Below are positions 1 through 10,989 of a stretch of 64,000 bases of DNA, piece after piece. This stretch comes from Sanguinoderma infundibulare. Taxonomy: Eukaryota > Basidiomycota > Agaricomycetes > Polyporales > Polyporaceae. A program made the translations under genes and the position numbers. The DNA is taken from positions 4,216,001 to 4,280,000 of the forward strand of contig JAVLRN010000002.1 in the NCBI GenBank assembly GCA_032821775.1, read 5' to 3'. The notes beneath the pieces are model-generated. The model searched no databases. It saw nothing but the letters and a program-made list of their open reading frames with translations, and was not told the DNA's origin. Numbering within the stretch: position 1 is the stretch's first letter; each line of letters starts with the position of its first letter.

Positions 1-2337
1 CATGCTCCTCAAACACCTCTACGCACTCACCGTCGCCCACCTTCCACACCCTGACCGTCTTTTCTCGCGACGCCGTCGCGGCATACCTCGCGTCTGGAGA
101 AAAGCACGCCCTCGAGACCTCCGTGTCGCCCGGGTGAGCGAGCGCCGCCCTCTCCTCCGCACGTTCAGCGTCCCAGACCTTCGCCGACCCGTCAGACGAG
201 GCGGAGAGGACGGACGTGCCGTCCGGGGAGAACGAGACGTCGACCACGCGCCGCGCGTGTCCGGCCAGGACGACGAGCGCGGCTCCGGTCTCGACGTCCC
301 AAATGCGCACGACGTGCTCGTCGGGCTGGCCATCCCAGTTCCCGTGCGCTGTCGCGATCCGTTTGCCCGCGGGGTCGAATGAGAGCGCGTTGATACGGAT
401 GCCTTCCCGGCTCGGATGCGAAGGAAGCCATGTCGGTGGATGCTGCGCGAGTGGGCTCCAGATGCCACAGCCGTACGGGGAATTCGACATCCACGCAAGA
501 TGCCGTCCGTCGGGAGAGAACTGCAAGCGTTCGGGCCCGCATATGGCCCGTGGATCCTCAAGCAGGCCGCGCTGCTCGAATGTCACAGCGTCCCAGACGC
601 GCAAAGTCCCGTCCGCAGACGCGGACGCGATCAGCGCACCGTCGGGGGACCAGGCGCAGGTGGTGACGGCGCCTGTGTGCCCCTCGAGTGTGGAAGCTCG
701 ACGGACGCCGCTCGAGTCGCTGAGGTCCCATACGGCAAGGGTCTGGCTCGCGCCACCGCCGACAGAGACCAGCTGTCGGCTGTCCGGAGACAACGCGAGA
801 TCGTGAACACGCCCCCGATGAGCCAACCATTCCTGCGCGATCGCCCCGCGCGCGGCGTCCCAGACGATGATGGTCCCGTCTCGGGAGGCGGTCACCACCC
901 ACTTGCTGTCGTGGGAAAAGACGAGGCACTCTAACGGAGCTTCGTGGCCAATTTCCTGAGGAGAGTCGTCTGTTTTGGTTGGACGGACCGTGAGCGCAGT
1001 CAGACAAACGTTTTCGCAAGAGCGGGCAAAGGAGCGCCACTCACGGATGTCACATTCCCACATGAAGGCCAAGAGGTCCCGCTCGTCCAGCGTGGCAAAA
1101 GCACGCTTGATGGTCGGAGTCCAGAACTCCGCTCTGCCGCTCCTGTGACGGAGGAATGGGCCGCAAAATGTCATGCGGCTTTGCGGGAAGGTTAGGAGTG
1201 CCTCTCCCAACGCTTTGCACGCCTCCAGCGGAGCGCCGCCCCAAGAAAGACAGGATCCAAGACTGGCGATGGGGTCTAGCCTGAACTCGACCCGGACGTC
1301 TGCGAGGGGGATACTTTCGAGGTGCTCGAGGAGCCCTGTGGCACAGCGTATATCTTGAATAATACCGGAGTCGGTGTCGTGGTCCTCAGGAAGGACGCTG
1401 GAAGACAGGATGACGAGCGTCAAGGACGACAGCTGGGAGAGCCGGCTCGTCGACGTCTCTAGCCGTTCTGCTTGCATCGCATTAGATGCTAGAGTCAGGA
1501 TCATAAGGGAGCGGAATGTCAAGATATCTTGCCTGGATAGTCGTCCCGACCATGTTCGCTGGCGCCAACTGTTAGAACGAGGTTTTCCAGTACGGGCTGA
1601 CTGGCTTCAAGCAGATACTCGACTGCGCGGGTATCAACGCTGGAGTCTACCTTTAAGCATAGTTTGCACAGACACGATCAGTCGCATGCCGCCATGAGCA
1701 GGCAGACACAGCGAATGGCACTCACACGCAAGGCAGTAACCTTGAGCGGTTTGGCGGGCGATTTCGTCTGACCCCCGTTCTCCCTCCTCCGAAATCCGAT
1801 GTCGGAGCAAGTCAAGGTGCGGATGCTGGTGAACGCTGAGACGAGCCTTACGAAGTCGGAGGTGTCCTCGAAGCTGATGTACAACAGCTCCAAGCGCTGG
1901 ATGCGACCTCCGTATCTTTGGTAGCATGACAGCGCCGAGCGGTGGAGCGACAGCCACGCCGCGACGGTCCCAGGGCCGCTCTCGAACCCTTTCAGTCCCA
2001 TCTTCCATGTGCGCAGATTTGGTAGGCGGGAGAGGAGGTGCACGGGGACGACGTCGAGGAGGCGGATACTGGGGGTCGAATTGTCGATACGGAGGAAGAT
2101 GGAGAGGGAAACTTGCCGGACAAGAGGGAGCAGCCACGGATTGGTGTCCAGGAAGTTACGGCTGGATTCCATCTGCTCCATAGTCTGGATGCATATGCGG
2201 CTGAAGAGATGGTAGCGAGCGCGGGAGAGGAATGTGCTGCATGTGAGAGCGAGATTGCGTAGGGATGCGACATTGTTGCTTGCTTGATCTATGATCGCCT
2301 CGAATATCTCGATCGGAAGCGTGAGGTGAGGCGCCAT
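1..2337 (-). CDS. F-box / WD40-repeat protein, frame-broken and 3'-truncated by window edge
   Basis: The start is the ATG at 2337, because an agaricomycete F-box motif (LPIEIFEAIIDQ) follows within a few codons and continues to HLFSRI. A leucine-rich, LRR-like stretch follows. An intron at 1651-1725 (GTGAGT...TTAAAG) joins the frames cleanly. After the segment VEYLLEASQPVLENLVLTV the frame meets a stop at 1519-1521, while the matching LRR-like text (DILTFRSLMILTLAS) resumes in another frame. So there is a one-base frame discrepancy near 1540-1600. From there the frame stays open through a typical F-box-protein end into at least five WD40 blades (SRDGTIIVWD, SADGTLRVWD, SSDGSAKVWD) and off the left edge. 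F-box proteins normally act as SCF ubiquitin-ligase adaptors. A single fused protein is inference: two neighbouring genes with a missed boundary, or a pseudogene, are also possible. Confidence 0.65.
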
Positions 2338-3240
2338 GAGATGCGATATTATCAGAGAGCAGGTTCGTTGACGTGGATTGCAGGAGGGGGAGACGATTAG
2401 AGTGTCGTTGTCCGAGGACAAGCGCGTCAGTGTGCGCCGTTTGAAATTCGATTCTCCCACCGTTGTGGCACATTGCGAGGTGCTCCGGGGCGTCAGGTGT
2501 GCTAGCGATGGCTGAAGTTCAATCACGCCGGTGTCGCCGTACATTGATTCTGATACAAAGACGCACCTGTTTGCGAAGTGCGTGAGGTCGTCGGACGACT
2601 TCCCACACGGGTCGCAAATTGCGGAGTCCGTCTGCTTCATGGTGAAGAGCATTTCCGATGCTCAGGACGAAGCTCACCGACGTTCGCTGGACGGCTGTTT
2701 CATAGTCGGTGCGGGACCAGCATGATTTCACGTGTCTTGTTCGGAGGAGAGGCACGCAGGAGTCCACACAAAACTGAGTCCCACGGGTGCATGCGTAGCT
2801 GCCATTGTGCCTGCTGTTGGACAGAAACCGTCAGAGTATGGGTCGGTGCTATACATGTTTTGCTCACCGGTCGCACTGTGCTTGATGGACGGAGTCAGTG
2901 ACAAGGAGAGGGGCGCTAGACGCCGGATAAAGTTGCGGTGGACCGTGCGGCGTGTGGCAATATTTCTTGTGGTCGGGCATGAGCCTGGCATGCGCCTTAT
3001 CCGCTTACGCCCTCCCCACACTCTGCTCCCGGGGCCACTCATAAAACTCGAGGTCTTTCCCTTACCACCACCTCCCCTGGCCCCCTCGGTCCCAGGTTAT
3101 TTTGTCCCCCGCCTTCATCTCATCCGCCAGCGAACCAGGTTCGTCATTCATCCCTGAACACTCGCAATCCCACGACGGCAGCCTCATTGTCCTCTGCACA
3201 CACTTCACATCAACCCCCAATCAAGCCCCAGGAATCCAAA
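2338..3240. other. Intergenic, no gene supported
   Basis: About 900 bases between the divergent F-box/WD40 gene (minus) and the zinc-motif gene at 3241 (plus). Short ORFs occur on both strands but none shows a domain or splice pattern. The 150 bases before 3241 are pyrimidine-rich, typical of a basidiomycete promoter and leader. Confidence 0.5.
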
Positions 3241-4145
3241 ATGGCCCCCAGCCGCGCCCCCCGCCGCAAAGCCTGCCAAGCCCTCCTCCCCGACGGCCAG
3301 ACGCCCTGCAGCGCGACCTTCCACGGGTGGGGCCGCTACTGCTCTGAGCACCTCAGCGAGCACGCGCGCCTCGCGGGTCAGTACAAGGACGCCGCGGCGC
3401 GCACGGAGCGCCTCCGCCGCGTGGTCGAGATCGCCGACAAGCAGGTGCGCGCGGTGTCGAACGCGGCCGTCGTCGACCGCGCGCTCGAGCGCGTGCGGGC
3501 GTACCAGGGCGCGGTGGGGGACGAGCGGCGGGCGCGCGAGGCGTACCTGAGGAGGTTCCCTGCCGAAAGTAGGTTCTCTTTTCATCATGACGCGCGCGGG
3601 GCCGGGTCCGGGGCCGAGAGAGGGAGCGGAGGGGCCCAGGGCTCGCGTCCGGGCAGCGCGGAAGGGAAGGAGCGTTCGAGTTCAAGGGGCTCGGGGTTTA
3701 CAGAGGACGAGCGGCACGAGCAGCGCCTTGCGGCCTTGCGGGAGAGCGAGGAGTCTTGTGCGGCCCTGGTCGAGCAGCTGCAGCAGCGGAGGGAGGACAT
3801 ACTCGCGGCGGCTCAGCAGAGGAGGGGAGGGAGGGAGTCCAGCCAGGCTGACCTGGAGAGACAGCCCCTTCTGGTGAGGGGGACGCAGCGTCCTCGGACG
3901 AGTTGGCTCGGTTGGGCATGGCGTATTGGGTTCTTCCTTGTCCTGGTCCGTCCTCCGCAATTCTGTCATGTCTTGGAGAGAAAACTGATTGTCATCTCGC
4001 TCGTCAGCTGGGCGTGGTCCCTCTGGTGGTCGCCTTGACCTTCTTGAACCGCATCGGGGTTTCGCAGGTAAGTCGCCGGACGGAGCACAGGCATACCATC
4101 GTCTCCGCGCTGACGGAATGTTCCAATCAGTCAGCCTTCATCTGA
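3241..4145 (+). CDS. C-X10-C-X10-C-X2-H motif, coiled-coil, tail-anchored protein (paralog A)
   Basis: Family not recognised. Three exons: 3241-3568, 3704-3945 and 4008-4145, giving 235 aa. The ATG at 3241 was chosen because the paralogs at 8514 and 9858 start at the same distance class from the motif. Visible features are C12, C23, C34 and H37 in the fixed spacing C-X10-C-X10-C-X2-H ending GRYCSEH, then a charged coiled-coil region, a second helix-rich exon starting DERHEQRLAAL, and a hydrophobic segment at about residues 184-203 near the C-terminus. The first intron (135 bases) divides by three and reads through without a stop. The Cys/His spacing suggests zinc binding, and the hydrophobic end suggests a tail-anchored membrane protein; both are inference. 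It belongs to a local cluster with 8514-9536, 9858-10853 and the fragment at 14447. Confidence 0.75.
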
Positions 4146-4719
4146 GTGCTGTCCTGCACATTGTAACGGTGATATCTCGCACGAATAGCCGGTCGGTGAA
4201 GTATCAGGGTGGCCGCGCTCATAATGGGACTGTTTGGACTTTTGTCTTCAATTCTCTTTCAACGGTCTTGCAAATCACGTACTGACCCTGCCAATGTACT
4301 CTCCCACCGTGTATGTACAACTCCTCCTCCGCACTGTCACACCTGTATCGATACACATCCTTCACGCGTACGACTCGATTCAGCCCGCGTGCCTCTCCGT
4401 CAGTCGCGCGCGCCCGACGGCGGCGCATCGAGACGCCGAGACCACACACTGCTGGTTGTGTGTTCGGCTGTCAAGCTGAGGGGTTCGATCGAGTACCTTG
4501 GCACACTTGCTGGCTCTATATATATGAAGTTTTTCTGTTAGTTCTCGCTGGCGTTTTGGCGCCTACCTGGAGTGGGTGAACCGAGACCGGTCACTACATC
4601 ATGCTTGTCACCCGTTCCTGAAAATAAGGTCTTCTCATCATGAAGATGACGCTTTGCTCTTCCAATTATAATCTCTCAGGGCGCATCGTGGGTGAAAAAG
4701 GATCGGACGCAACCATTAG
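4146..4719. other. Intergenic, no gene supported
   Basis: About 570 bases between paralog A and the tRNA. Short ORFs only, no domain or repeat seen. Confidence 0.5.
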
Positions 4720-4824
4720 CGACACCAGTAGGGTTCGAACCTACGCTCCCAGAGGGAAACAGATAACTCACGATCGCGAAATGTGTGTTCTAATCTGTCG
4801 CCTTAACCACTTGGCTATAGTGTC
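4720..4824 (-). tRNA. tRNA-Ser(AGA) with an intron
   Basis: Read on the minus strand, the gene starts GACACTA and ends TGGTGTC plus discriminator G, a seven-pair acceptor stem with one G-T pair. The D arm (AGCCAAGTGGTTAAGGC), the anticodon stem ACAGA/TCTGT, a serine-type long variable arm and the T arm GTAGG-TTCGAAC-CCTAC are all present. The anticodon in the loop is AGA. An intron of about 23 bases lies one base after the anticodon (4765-4787 on the plus strand), the usual eukaryotic position. It would decode UCU and, through inosine, UCC codons. Confidence 0.9.
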
Positions 4825-5007
4825 ACTGCCACACACATCTGGGCGTATGTAAGGGACCAGGAGGGAAAGCATTGCGATTGACGACACCCGACCGCGCGAT
4901 ACAAAGCAGAACCCGGAAGTACAGTAAAACCCAGACGAGTAAGTAAACCGTAAAGCTGCCCGAGACGCAGTCCATGTACACCCCCTCCGTCGCTCCGTCG
5001 CACCCTA

Positions 5008-7535
5008 TCATACAGCGCGCCTGGCGGCGCGGTCCTCGCTCAGCCCCCACATCGCCGCCACCCCCCGCTCGTCAAACAGCGCGCGCCGCGCCTTGCTCCT
5101 CGAGCGCGCGGAGCGCACCATGCGCGAGTACTTGTCCCTCTGCGCGTACACGATCGGCGGCGCGTCGCCCTCGAGGTCGACGTCGAACGACACCGGGTGC
5201 GCGCCAAAGTACTGCGAGCCGAAGCGCAGCGGCGAGATTGTGCGCTCGGGTGGCGAGGGGTAGTCTTGTGGGTGCTCCCGGGACGACGAGGGCGCGGTAT
5301 GTCTGTGAAGGTCCACGGGCCGCGACCTCGGGGAGACGGCCTCGTGCATCGGTGGGGTGATCGCTAGCCGCTCGGCGAGTGACGAGAGGTGGATGGACTC
5401 GTACTCGGGCAGCGAGACGTCTGGATGACTGATCCGCGGGGCGCGCAGCAGGAAGGGTTCGTTGGCTGTGCGGGGGAACTCGAAGTCAAACATGTGGGAT
5501 AGGGAGGGATCTGTGGTCGGGAGCGGCTGGACCGGTGGGTCGGCGTGCTCCAGACGGAGAGAAGATGAGGAAAGTGGGAGCCCGGGGAGGAAAACTTCGT
5601 GCTTCTGCTCCGACGGGTCGATGTTGCGTAAGGCGATGGACGTGTTTGGGATGAATCCGGGATTTGCGGGGAGCACGCTGTCGGCCATGCCGCCTCGCGC
5701 ATTGAGCCTGTAACGTTCGGTCAGTCGACGACCCGCAATACTCACGAAGGAATGGCTCACATTGCGAGATACGAATTGATGTACACTGACCGCCTCATTA
5801 GAATCGGGTGACCGTGGACGGCAGAGCTACTCACACTTGACGACGAGGAATTCAATAGCAGCGGTGATGAACGTCGTAGGGTATGCGACCATCTAGCGTT
5901 CGGTAGCGTAAATGCGGCTACACCGGAACTCGCGCTCGGTTGCTTACCATAGAGATGGCTATCACGGAACAAACACTAGGAGTCCCCAAAGGTGTTCAGA
6001 TACTTACAAAGCTATTGTTTTGATCACTAACCTCGTGACGATACCCGTGTTCACGATATAGAACATAAGCTTTCGGAGTACCCCGTTCATGCTGCGGCAA
6101 GTACGCACATCAGCACAAATTCCTGTCCCAAGTATCTGGTACTCACGCTCCGGACTCGGTCTGACATCGTGCGAGAAAATAACAAAGAGAGCCGGCGATG
6201 ACGATATCGGTCAACGTCGAGCAAACCAGAGGGACATATGTTGCGAACTGAGAAGGCATCAGTATCATGCTTCAGAGAGAAAAAACGCAGGGAAGGACGC
6301 ACAGGAGCGTGTGAGAGGCGGTCAAATGTGTCTAGCTTGAATCTATGATGCGTTCACGGCGAGAACGTCGGTTTACGGAACTGCGGGTACTTACGTTTCG
6401 AAACACATTACTGGAGATACTGATAGTCAGCAAAAGTTCAAGACTACAGTGCATACGGCGTACCGATCACAAAAGCTGACGAGGGCGGAAAATATGTCAG
6501 CGGCCGGCTGAAGTGTCCCGGCAATAACTCACCGAAACCTATGACGACGAGGACGCTCTAGAAGACGAAGACGTTCAGGAGGTGACGGCAAAGGGAGGAC
6601 GCGAATCAACTGACCACGAAGTACGGAACCACCCGCCGCATGATCCACCTGGCGGCCGATTGCGGTAAAGTAACCCTCTGCGAACTCCAACGTCGGGCCT
6701 CTTTCCCGAATGGTTCAACGTGGTCATCGATCCCGAGTACTAAGTCGACTAGCTCAGATTCGAAGCTCGGAGGGGTCATGGATAGGAAATACGAACGTGT
6801 CCACAAACGGAACGTGTACAAGCTGCGGGTGCTGTGAGATGTCGACTCGACAACTCGTTCGATACGCTTTCACTTACGTATGTACTGAGGAAACGACGAG
6901 CGCCTACTTACAAGTCAGTCGAGATAGCACAAGCACAAAGTAAAAGACGCACATCTATGACGGTTCGGAGCTGGGGAATAGTAAGCATACTTTGTTTCCT
7001 ATCACGGAGATTGTCCGACCTTGTAACTCCATGTCATCGTCAATAGAGCGGACGGATTGTGGTAATTGAGGACGAGATAGAAGTACACGAAATGAGCGCT
7101 CAGAGATAAGTGGAGCGCATCGAGCAGCCTGGAAATAAAAGCGGAAAATCAGTACGGGACGGACAGAATTGCCTAGGGAGAGGACGGATAAGGGAGAGTC
7201 CAACCACAAGTTTACCCGTGGCTACCCCAACGTTACCGCACGTCCACATGTACGGATACGCGCAAGTCCAAGCACGAGGCTACCGGTGTCCATCCCGAGG
7301 CCCTATCTTGATAAATGTACTCACCAGAGCCAACATACTGCGAACTTTCTCCACCACCTGTCGGCTGGATACTGCTGGAAGTACATGAACGCCTGGAGCA
7401 TGGTCACTCCGAACAGTCTACGACCTAGGTTAACTAGTGCTGCCCCGAACTGAACGAGATATGGCAAGGGACGCACATTGCGGATACGAGGACGCCGATG
7501 AAGAGTGCGCCATAGGTACTGTCGAGGTCTGACAT
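5008..7535 (-). CDS. DUF6534-type multi-spanning membrane protein
   Basis: Rebuilt from many small exons. It starts at 7535 with MSDLDSTYGALFIGVLVSAM (7535-7477), then 7417-7325 (LFGVTMLQAFMYFQQYPADR) and 7128-7020 (WLLDALHLSLSAHFVYFYLV). After a less certain stretch (6850-6250), the DUF6534 core follows: VPLVCSTLTDIVIAGSL ending at 6147, MNGVLRKLMFYIVNTGIVT (6091-6032), SVCSVIAISM (5975-5948), MVAYPTTFITAAIEFLVVK (5892-5835), YINSYLAM in a 25-base exon (5785-5761), and LNARGG opening the last exon (5707-5008). These match the family signature, in which a TD-IA helix precedes an NTG-T helix and a final Y-NS-LA-LNAR. The C-terminal tail of about 230 aa is polar and probably cytoplasmic. Function of the family is unknown. 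Junctions between 7019 and 6250 are uncertain. Confidence 0.8.
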
Positions 7536-8513
7536 GCTCCAGGCTGGGTCAACGGGCGGGTACTTGCTCCAGGGTGGACGTGGGGGGAGGAGAAAGCGAG
7601 GGTGGGAGGTGAGGCGGCGGGGTGGTAGTCAACCAGAGGGGCGCAAAGGTGGGAAGCCGCGGGGGATGGGGAACGAGGCATGGAGGAAGGCATGTATGGA
7701 GGCGTGGCGGGGATCCGAAGGGTTCTGGTCGACGTGCGCGACGGCGGAGGACGGGGATGGGAGCGCTCCTCCCGAGTATGGCGAGAATTGCGGCCTGTGC
7801 GCCTGCAGCTGACATGGAGCGAAGTGCGTGCGGGCGCATATAGCATGCGAGATGCATCCCGCCCAAACTGGCAAAATGCACAGCGCCTCTTGTCGGCACA
7901 ACCATGCAACGGTGAACTTACCTCCTGCCATCTGCCCACAACGGGGACCACTCGAGCGTCGTTCCATGTTGCAATGCTCTAGGTTGGCTCTAGCCTTGCA
8001 AACATACTGGCGCGCATATGTTGATCAGTACTTTTGCATCTTCACTGAGGCACAACGATTCGGATTGCCTACCTGAGGAGCGTCGTTAACTGCATGCGCA
8101 TGAACCATGAATGCATGATTGACAAGTTTACCCGGATGTCATAGCACGTTCCAGAGTCGCCTTCGCGATTCCCTCATATCATAGGTGTGCTTCTGCAGGC
8201 CCGAATACGAAAGAGTACCGAAAATACCGCGGTGGGTACGCTTCCAGCTCTGAGGTCTGAGGTGTTCTCCAGGTGGAAGCAGTCGACCTTCCAAGCAGGC
8301 GGCGCGCCACGGCAAGCGCGCCGAACAGCATGAGCGGCCGATGGTCTAGCACAGAAACAAGGTTCACTGGCACCTCGCCCCCCTGCCCCTTGATCCACAA
8401 CTACCGCCTGCACGCTTCCGCCCCGCTTGGGGCACGCCCTTCCCCCCGGCGTGCAGGCGCACCCATCCTCGACGTTGGCGACCGACGACCCATTCACGAC
8501 CAGTACGACAAAC
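7536..8513. other. Intergenic between divergent genes
   Basis: About 980 bases between the start of the DUF6534 gene (minus) and paralog B (plus). A purine-rich stretch on the plus strand (7560-7700), directly upstream of the minus-strand start, is pyrimidine-rich on that strand and fits a promoter or leader. No coding domain seen. Confidence 0.45.
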
Positions 8514-9536
8514 ATGATCGTGACGACACCGCCCTCCTCGCCCCTATCCCCTTACTCGTCTTCCAGAACCAGCCCGCAGTTCCCGGGCAGCCCCACGGAT
8601 GGGACAGGATACTGCCAGGCCCTCCTCCCGGACGAGGAGACCGTGTGCGCGGCTCGCGCACGGGGCCGAGGGCGGTACTGCCCCGAGCACGGCCGCGAGT
8701 ACAAGGAGCTCACCCGCGCATACAAGGAGGCGTCCGCGACCGTGCTCTTCCTCGACAAGCTCGTCTCGCCCAAGCGCACGGACGTGCACGCGCTCCGGGA
8801 CGCGGCAGCCGTCGACGACGCTGTCGTCCTCACCGAGCGCTACTTGGACGCGATCGAGGAGGAGATCGAGGGGAGGCGGAGGCACCATCGGCGGTTCTTC
8901 CAGACTAGTGAGTTGTTCTGTTGCCGTATCCGTTTGCTCGGGGTTGTAGGTGAAGGGAGGATTGATTGATTTGCGCGTTCGCCGACGGGTAGAGGACGAC
9001 GGGCACGAGAACTGGCTGAAGAACTTGCAGACGAAGAAGGGGACCGCCACGGCGTTCCTTGCTCGGCTGCAGGTGCGCCGACAACATTTGGTCGCGGAAG
9101 AAGAGGAGGCGCGGATATACCAAGAATACGTTCGTCGCGGCAGATCCACAGCCCACGCCCGAGTGTGGGTCGGGCCTGCGAACCAGAGAGGCATTTATGG
9201 GCTGGAGGGTCAGGCCAGGAGGGTGGATTGGGCATCTAGTTACGCCTCGGTCGTTGCCTCGCCCAAGGTTTCGGTATCGTCCTCGCGCGTGGACTCGTGG
9301 ACGACGTATGAACTCGAACGCGAGCGGCAGCGGCGGGCTGTACTCGAAGGTTGGCAGACGAGCGGATACGCCGGCCCGAACGCCAACGCCGATTGCGAGA
9401 GTTGTGTGAGTGTGCCTTGCTTCTTCTTGAACCTCGACTGCTTCCCCCGCTGATGCACGGAGCTTGGACGCCTGCGCAGGCTACTCTCTTCTGGATCGTA
9501 CTCGGATGTGTCTTGCTCTGCATTTGGTTTGGATGA
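8514..9536 (+). CDS. C-X10-C-X10-C-X2-H motif, coiled-coil, tail-anchored protein (paralog B)
   Basis: Family not recognised. Exons 8514-8907, 8993-9405 and 9480-9536, total 287 aa. The ATG at 8514 gives a Ser/Pro-rich leader before C34, C45, C56 and H59 (GYCQALL...GRGRYCPEH). A helical region follows, ending RRHHRRFFQT at the first intron. Exon 2 opens DDGHENWLKNLQTKKG and is coiled-coil-like. The last exon is almost wholly hydrophobic (ATLFWIVLGCVLLCIWFG) and ends two bases past the membrane segment. Without the second splice the ORF would stop at 9453 and lose the anchor; because A, C and D all end in an anchor, the spliced form is preferred. The intron before the shared AGGAC exon start sits at the same codon in A, B and C. 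Confidence 0.78.
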
Positions 9537-9857
9537 GTTCAAGTTGTTCGGCGCCGTGATCTTCAAGTTGACTGAGTAACGTGCATGCTTTGAACGAAAT
9601 GTTGTATTATAGGTGTATTATATGAAGATGGAAACCGATGTTCCTCGCCCAGGTTGTACTTGGGACTGCTGTATGTGGTTTTGGAGGTGATGCGCTGGGA
9701 AACAAGGTTCAGTCAAACTCGACCGCACCTCGAGTCGCGAGGCCGACCACAACAGCGCCCGACGCTCGAATCCCCACTCTCAGACTCTCCCAGAGCCAGG
9801 CACCTCAGTCGGGGCCTTCCCCTCCTTCCCTCACCCTCCATCCAGGCGTTGCAGGCC

Positions 9858-10853
9858 ATGGCTCCCGCACGCACGACTATCCCATGTCAGGCACTTCTTG
9901 AAGACGAGGAGACACCGTGCACATCCCGGGCTCAAGGCCGAGGACGCTATTGTGCTGCTCACGGGCGCGAGTACAGGGCACTCACCCAGGCATACAAGGA
10001 GGCGTCGGAGATCGTGAGCTCCCTGGACAAGCAGATCCTGCAGACGCGCTTGCGCGTGGAAGTGCTTTCGGATGTCACGGATGTCGATGAAGCTACTGCG
10101 CTCGCTAGTCAATACCTCGAGGCTATCGGGAGGGAGATAGACGGGCGCCAAACGCACCACAATCGGTTCTTCCAGACTAGTGAGTATTTGCGTATGGCTG
10201 TGGGCTTGTGGGTTAGAATTGAGCGCGTGCTTGTGGTTGTAGAGGACAAGGGCCACGAACAGTGGCTGGATGGTCTGAGAGGGAAGAAGGCGACGGTAGA
10301 GCAGCTGCGCACACGCCTCCGCCGACGCAGAGACGAGGTCGCGGCGATAGAAGCGGCAGCGAGGAGACGTGCGGAGGCTCTCAGAGACGCGCAAGAGGCT
10401 CGCCGGCAGGCTAGACAGGCAAGGACTCTGTTTGGCGAGCGGACGAACATTGCGACGAACGGGCAGAAGAGCGCGGGACCAGGGATGGATTGGATCCCAG
10501 CTTCGGAGCGAGCGCCCAGGTCCTATCGTTTGTACCCTCCGCCTCCTCGACTGGAGGCCTACCCAGGCACCCGACCGGGTAGCACCAGGGAAACGCAACC
10601 TCCGCCGCGACTCCCGCCGATCGCCAGGGGGCCCCGTGCGCCTAACGTCAACACATACGCGGAGAGCCGGTCTCCGGATGCTGGCGTTGCTCGCGGGAAC
10701 GACAGGGGAGCCAATCTCCCAGATTGTTGTGGATGCTTGGTGAGGACGATGTTGCTCCATGAAGTTCGCCCAGGAAATGCTCATCTCTTTTGCCTTCAGC
10801 AAGGAATCATTTGGCTCGTCGCGTGCTGCGCTGTCATGGGTATTCTGTGGTGA
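9858..10853 (+). CDS. C-X10-C-X10-C-X2-H motif, coiled-coil, tail-anchored protein (paralog C)
   Basis: Closest relative of paralog B and directly downstream, on the same strand; the 321 bases between them hold no gene. Exons 9858-10179, 10243-10739 and 10800-10853, total 290 aa. Both introns (63 and 60 bases) divide by three and lack stops, so an unspliced reading also stays open. The start at 9858 (MAPARTTIPCQALL) puts the motif at C10, C21, C32 and H35. The conserved exon-2 start DKGHEQWLDGLRGKK is followed by a strongly predicted coiled coil rich in Arg, Glu and Ala, then a Pro/Arg-rich linker, and the final exon IIWLVACCAVMGILW forms the C-terminal anchor. Zinc binding and membrane tail-anchoring are inferences from sequence only. 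Confidence 0.78.
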   Translation: MAPARTTIPCQALLEDEETPCTSRAQGRGRYCAAHGREYRALTQAYKEASEIVSSLDKQILQTRLRVEVLSDVTDVDEATALASQYLEAIGREIDGRQTHHNRFFQTSEYLRMAVGLWVRIERVLVVVEDKGHEQWLDGLRGKKATVEQLRTRLRRRRDEVAAIEAAARRRAEALRDAQEARRQARQARTLFGERTNIATNGQKSAGPGMDWIPASERAPRSYRLYPPPPRLEAYPGTRPGSTRETQPPPRLPPIARGPRAPNVNTYAESRSPDAGVARGNDRGANLPDCCGCLVRTMLLHEVRPGNAHLFCLQQGIIWLVACCAVMGILW

Positions 10854-10989
10854 GGATTTCGTGGCGAAGACGACGGAGGGTGGGTGCCGCGGGACAGGGA
10901 CTAGGATTTGTATGAGTATGGATTGGTGCGAGAGGCCCATTCTATGGAGAAGATATAGCTACGCTCTGTTGTACATTCGTAAGGTTTGG

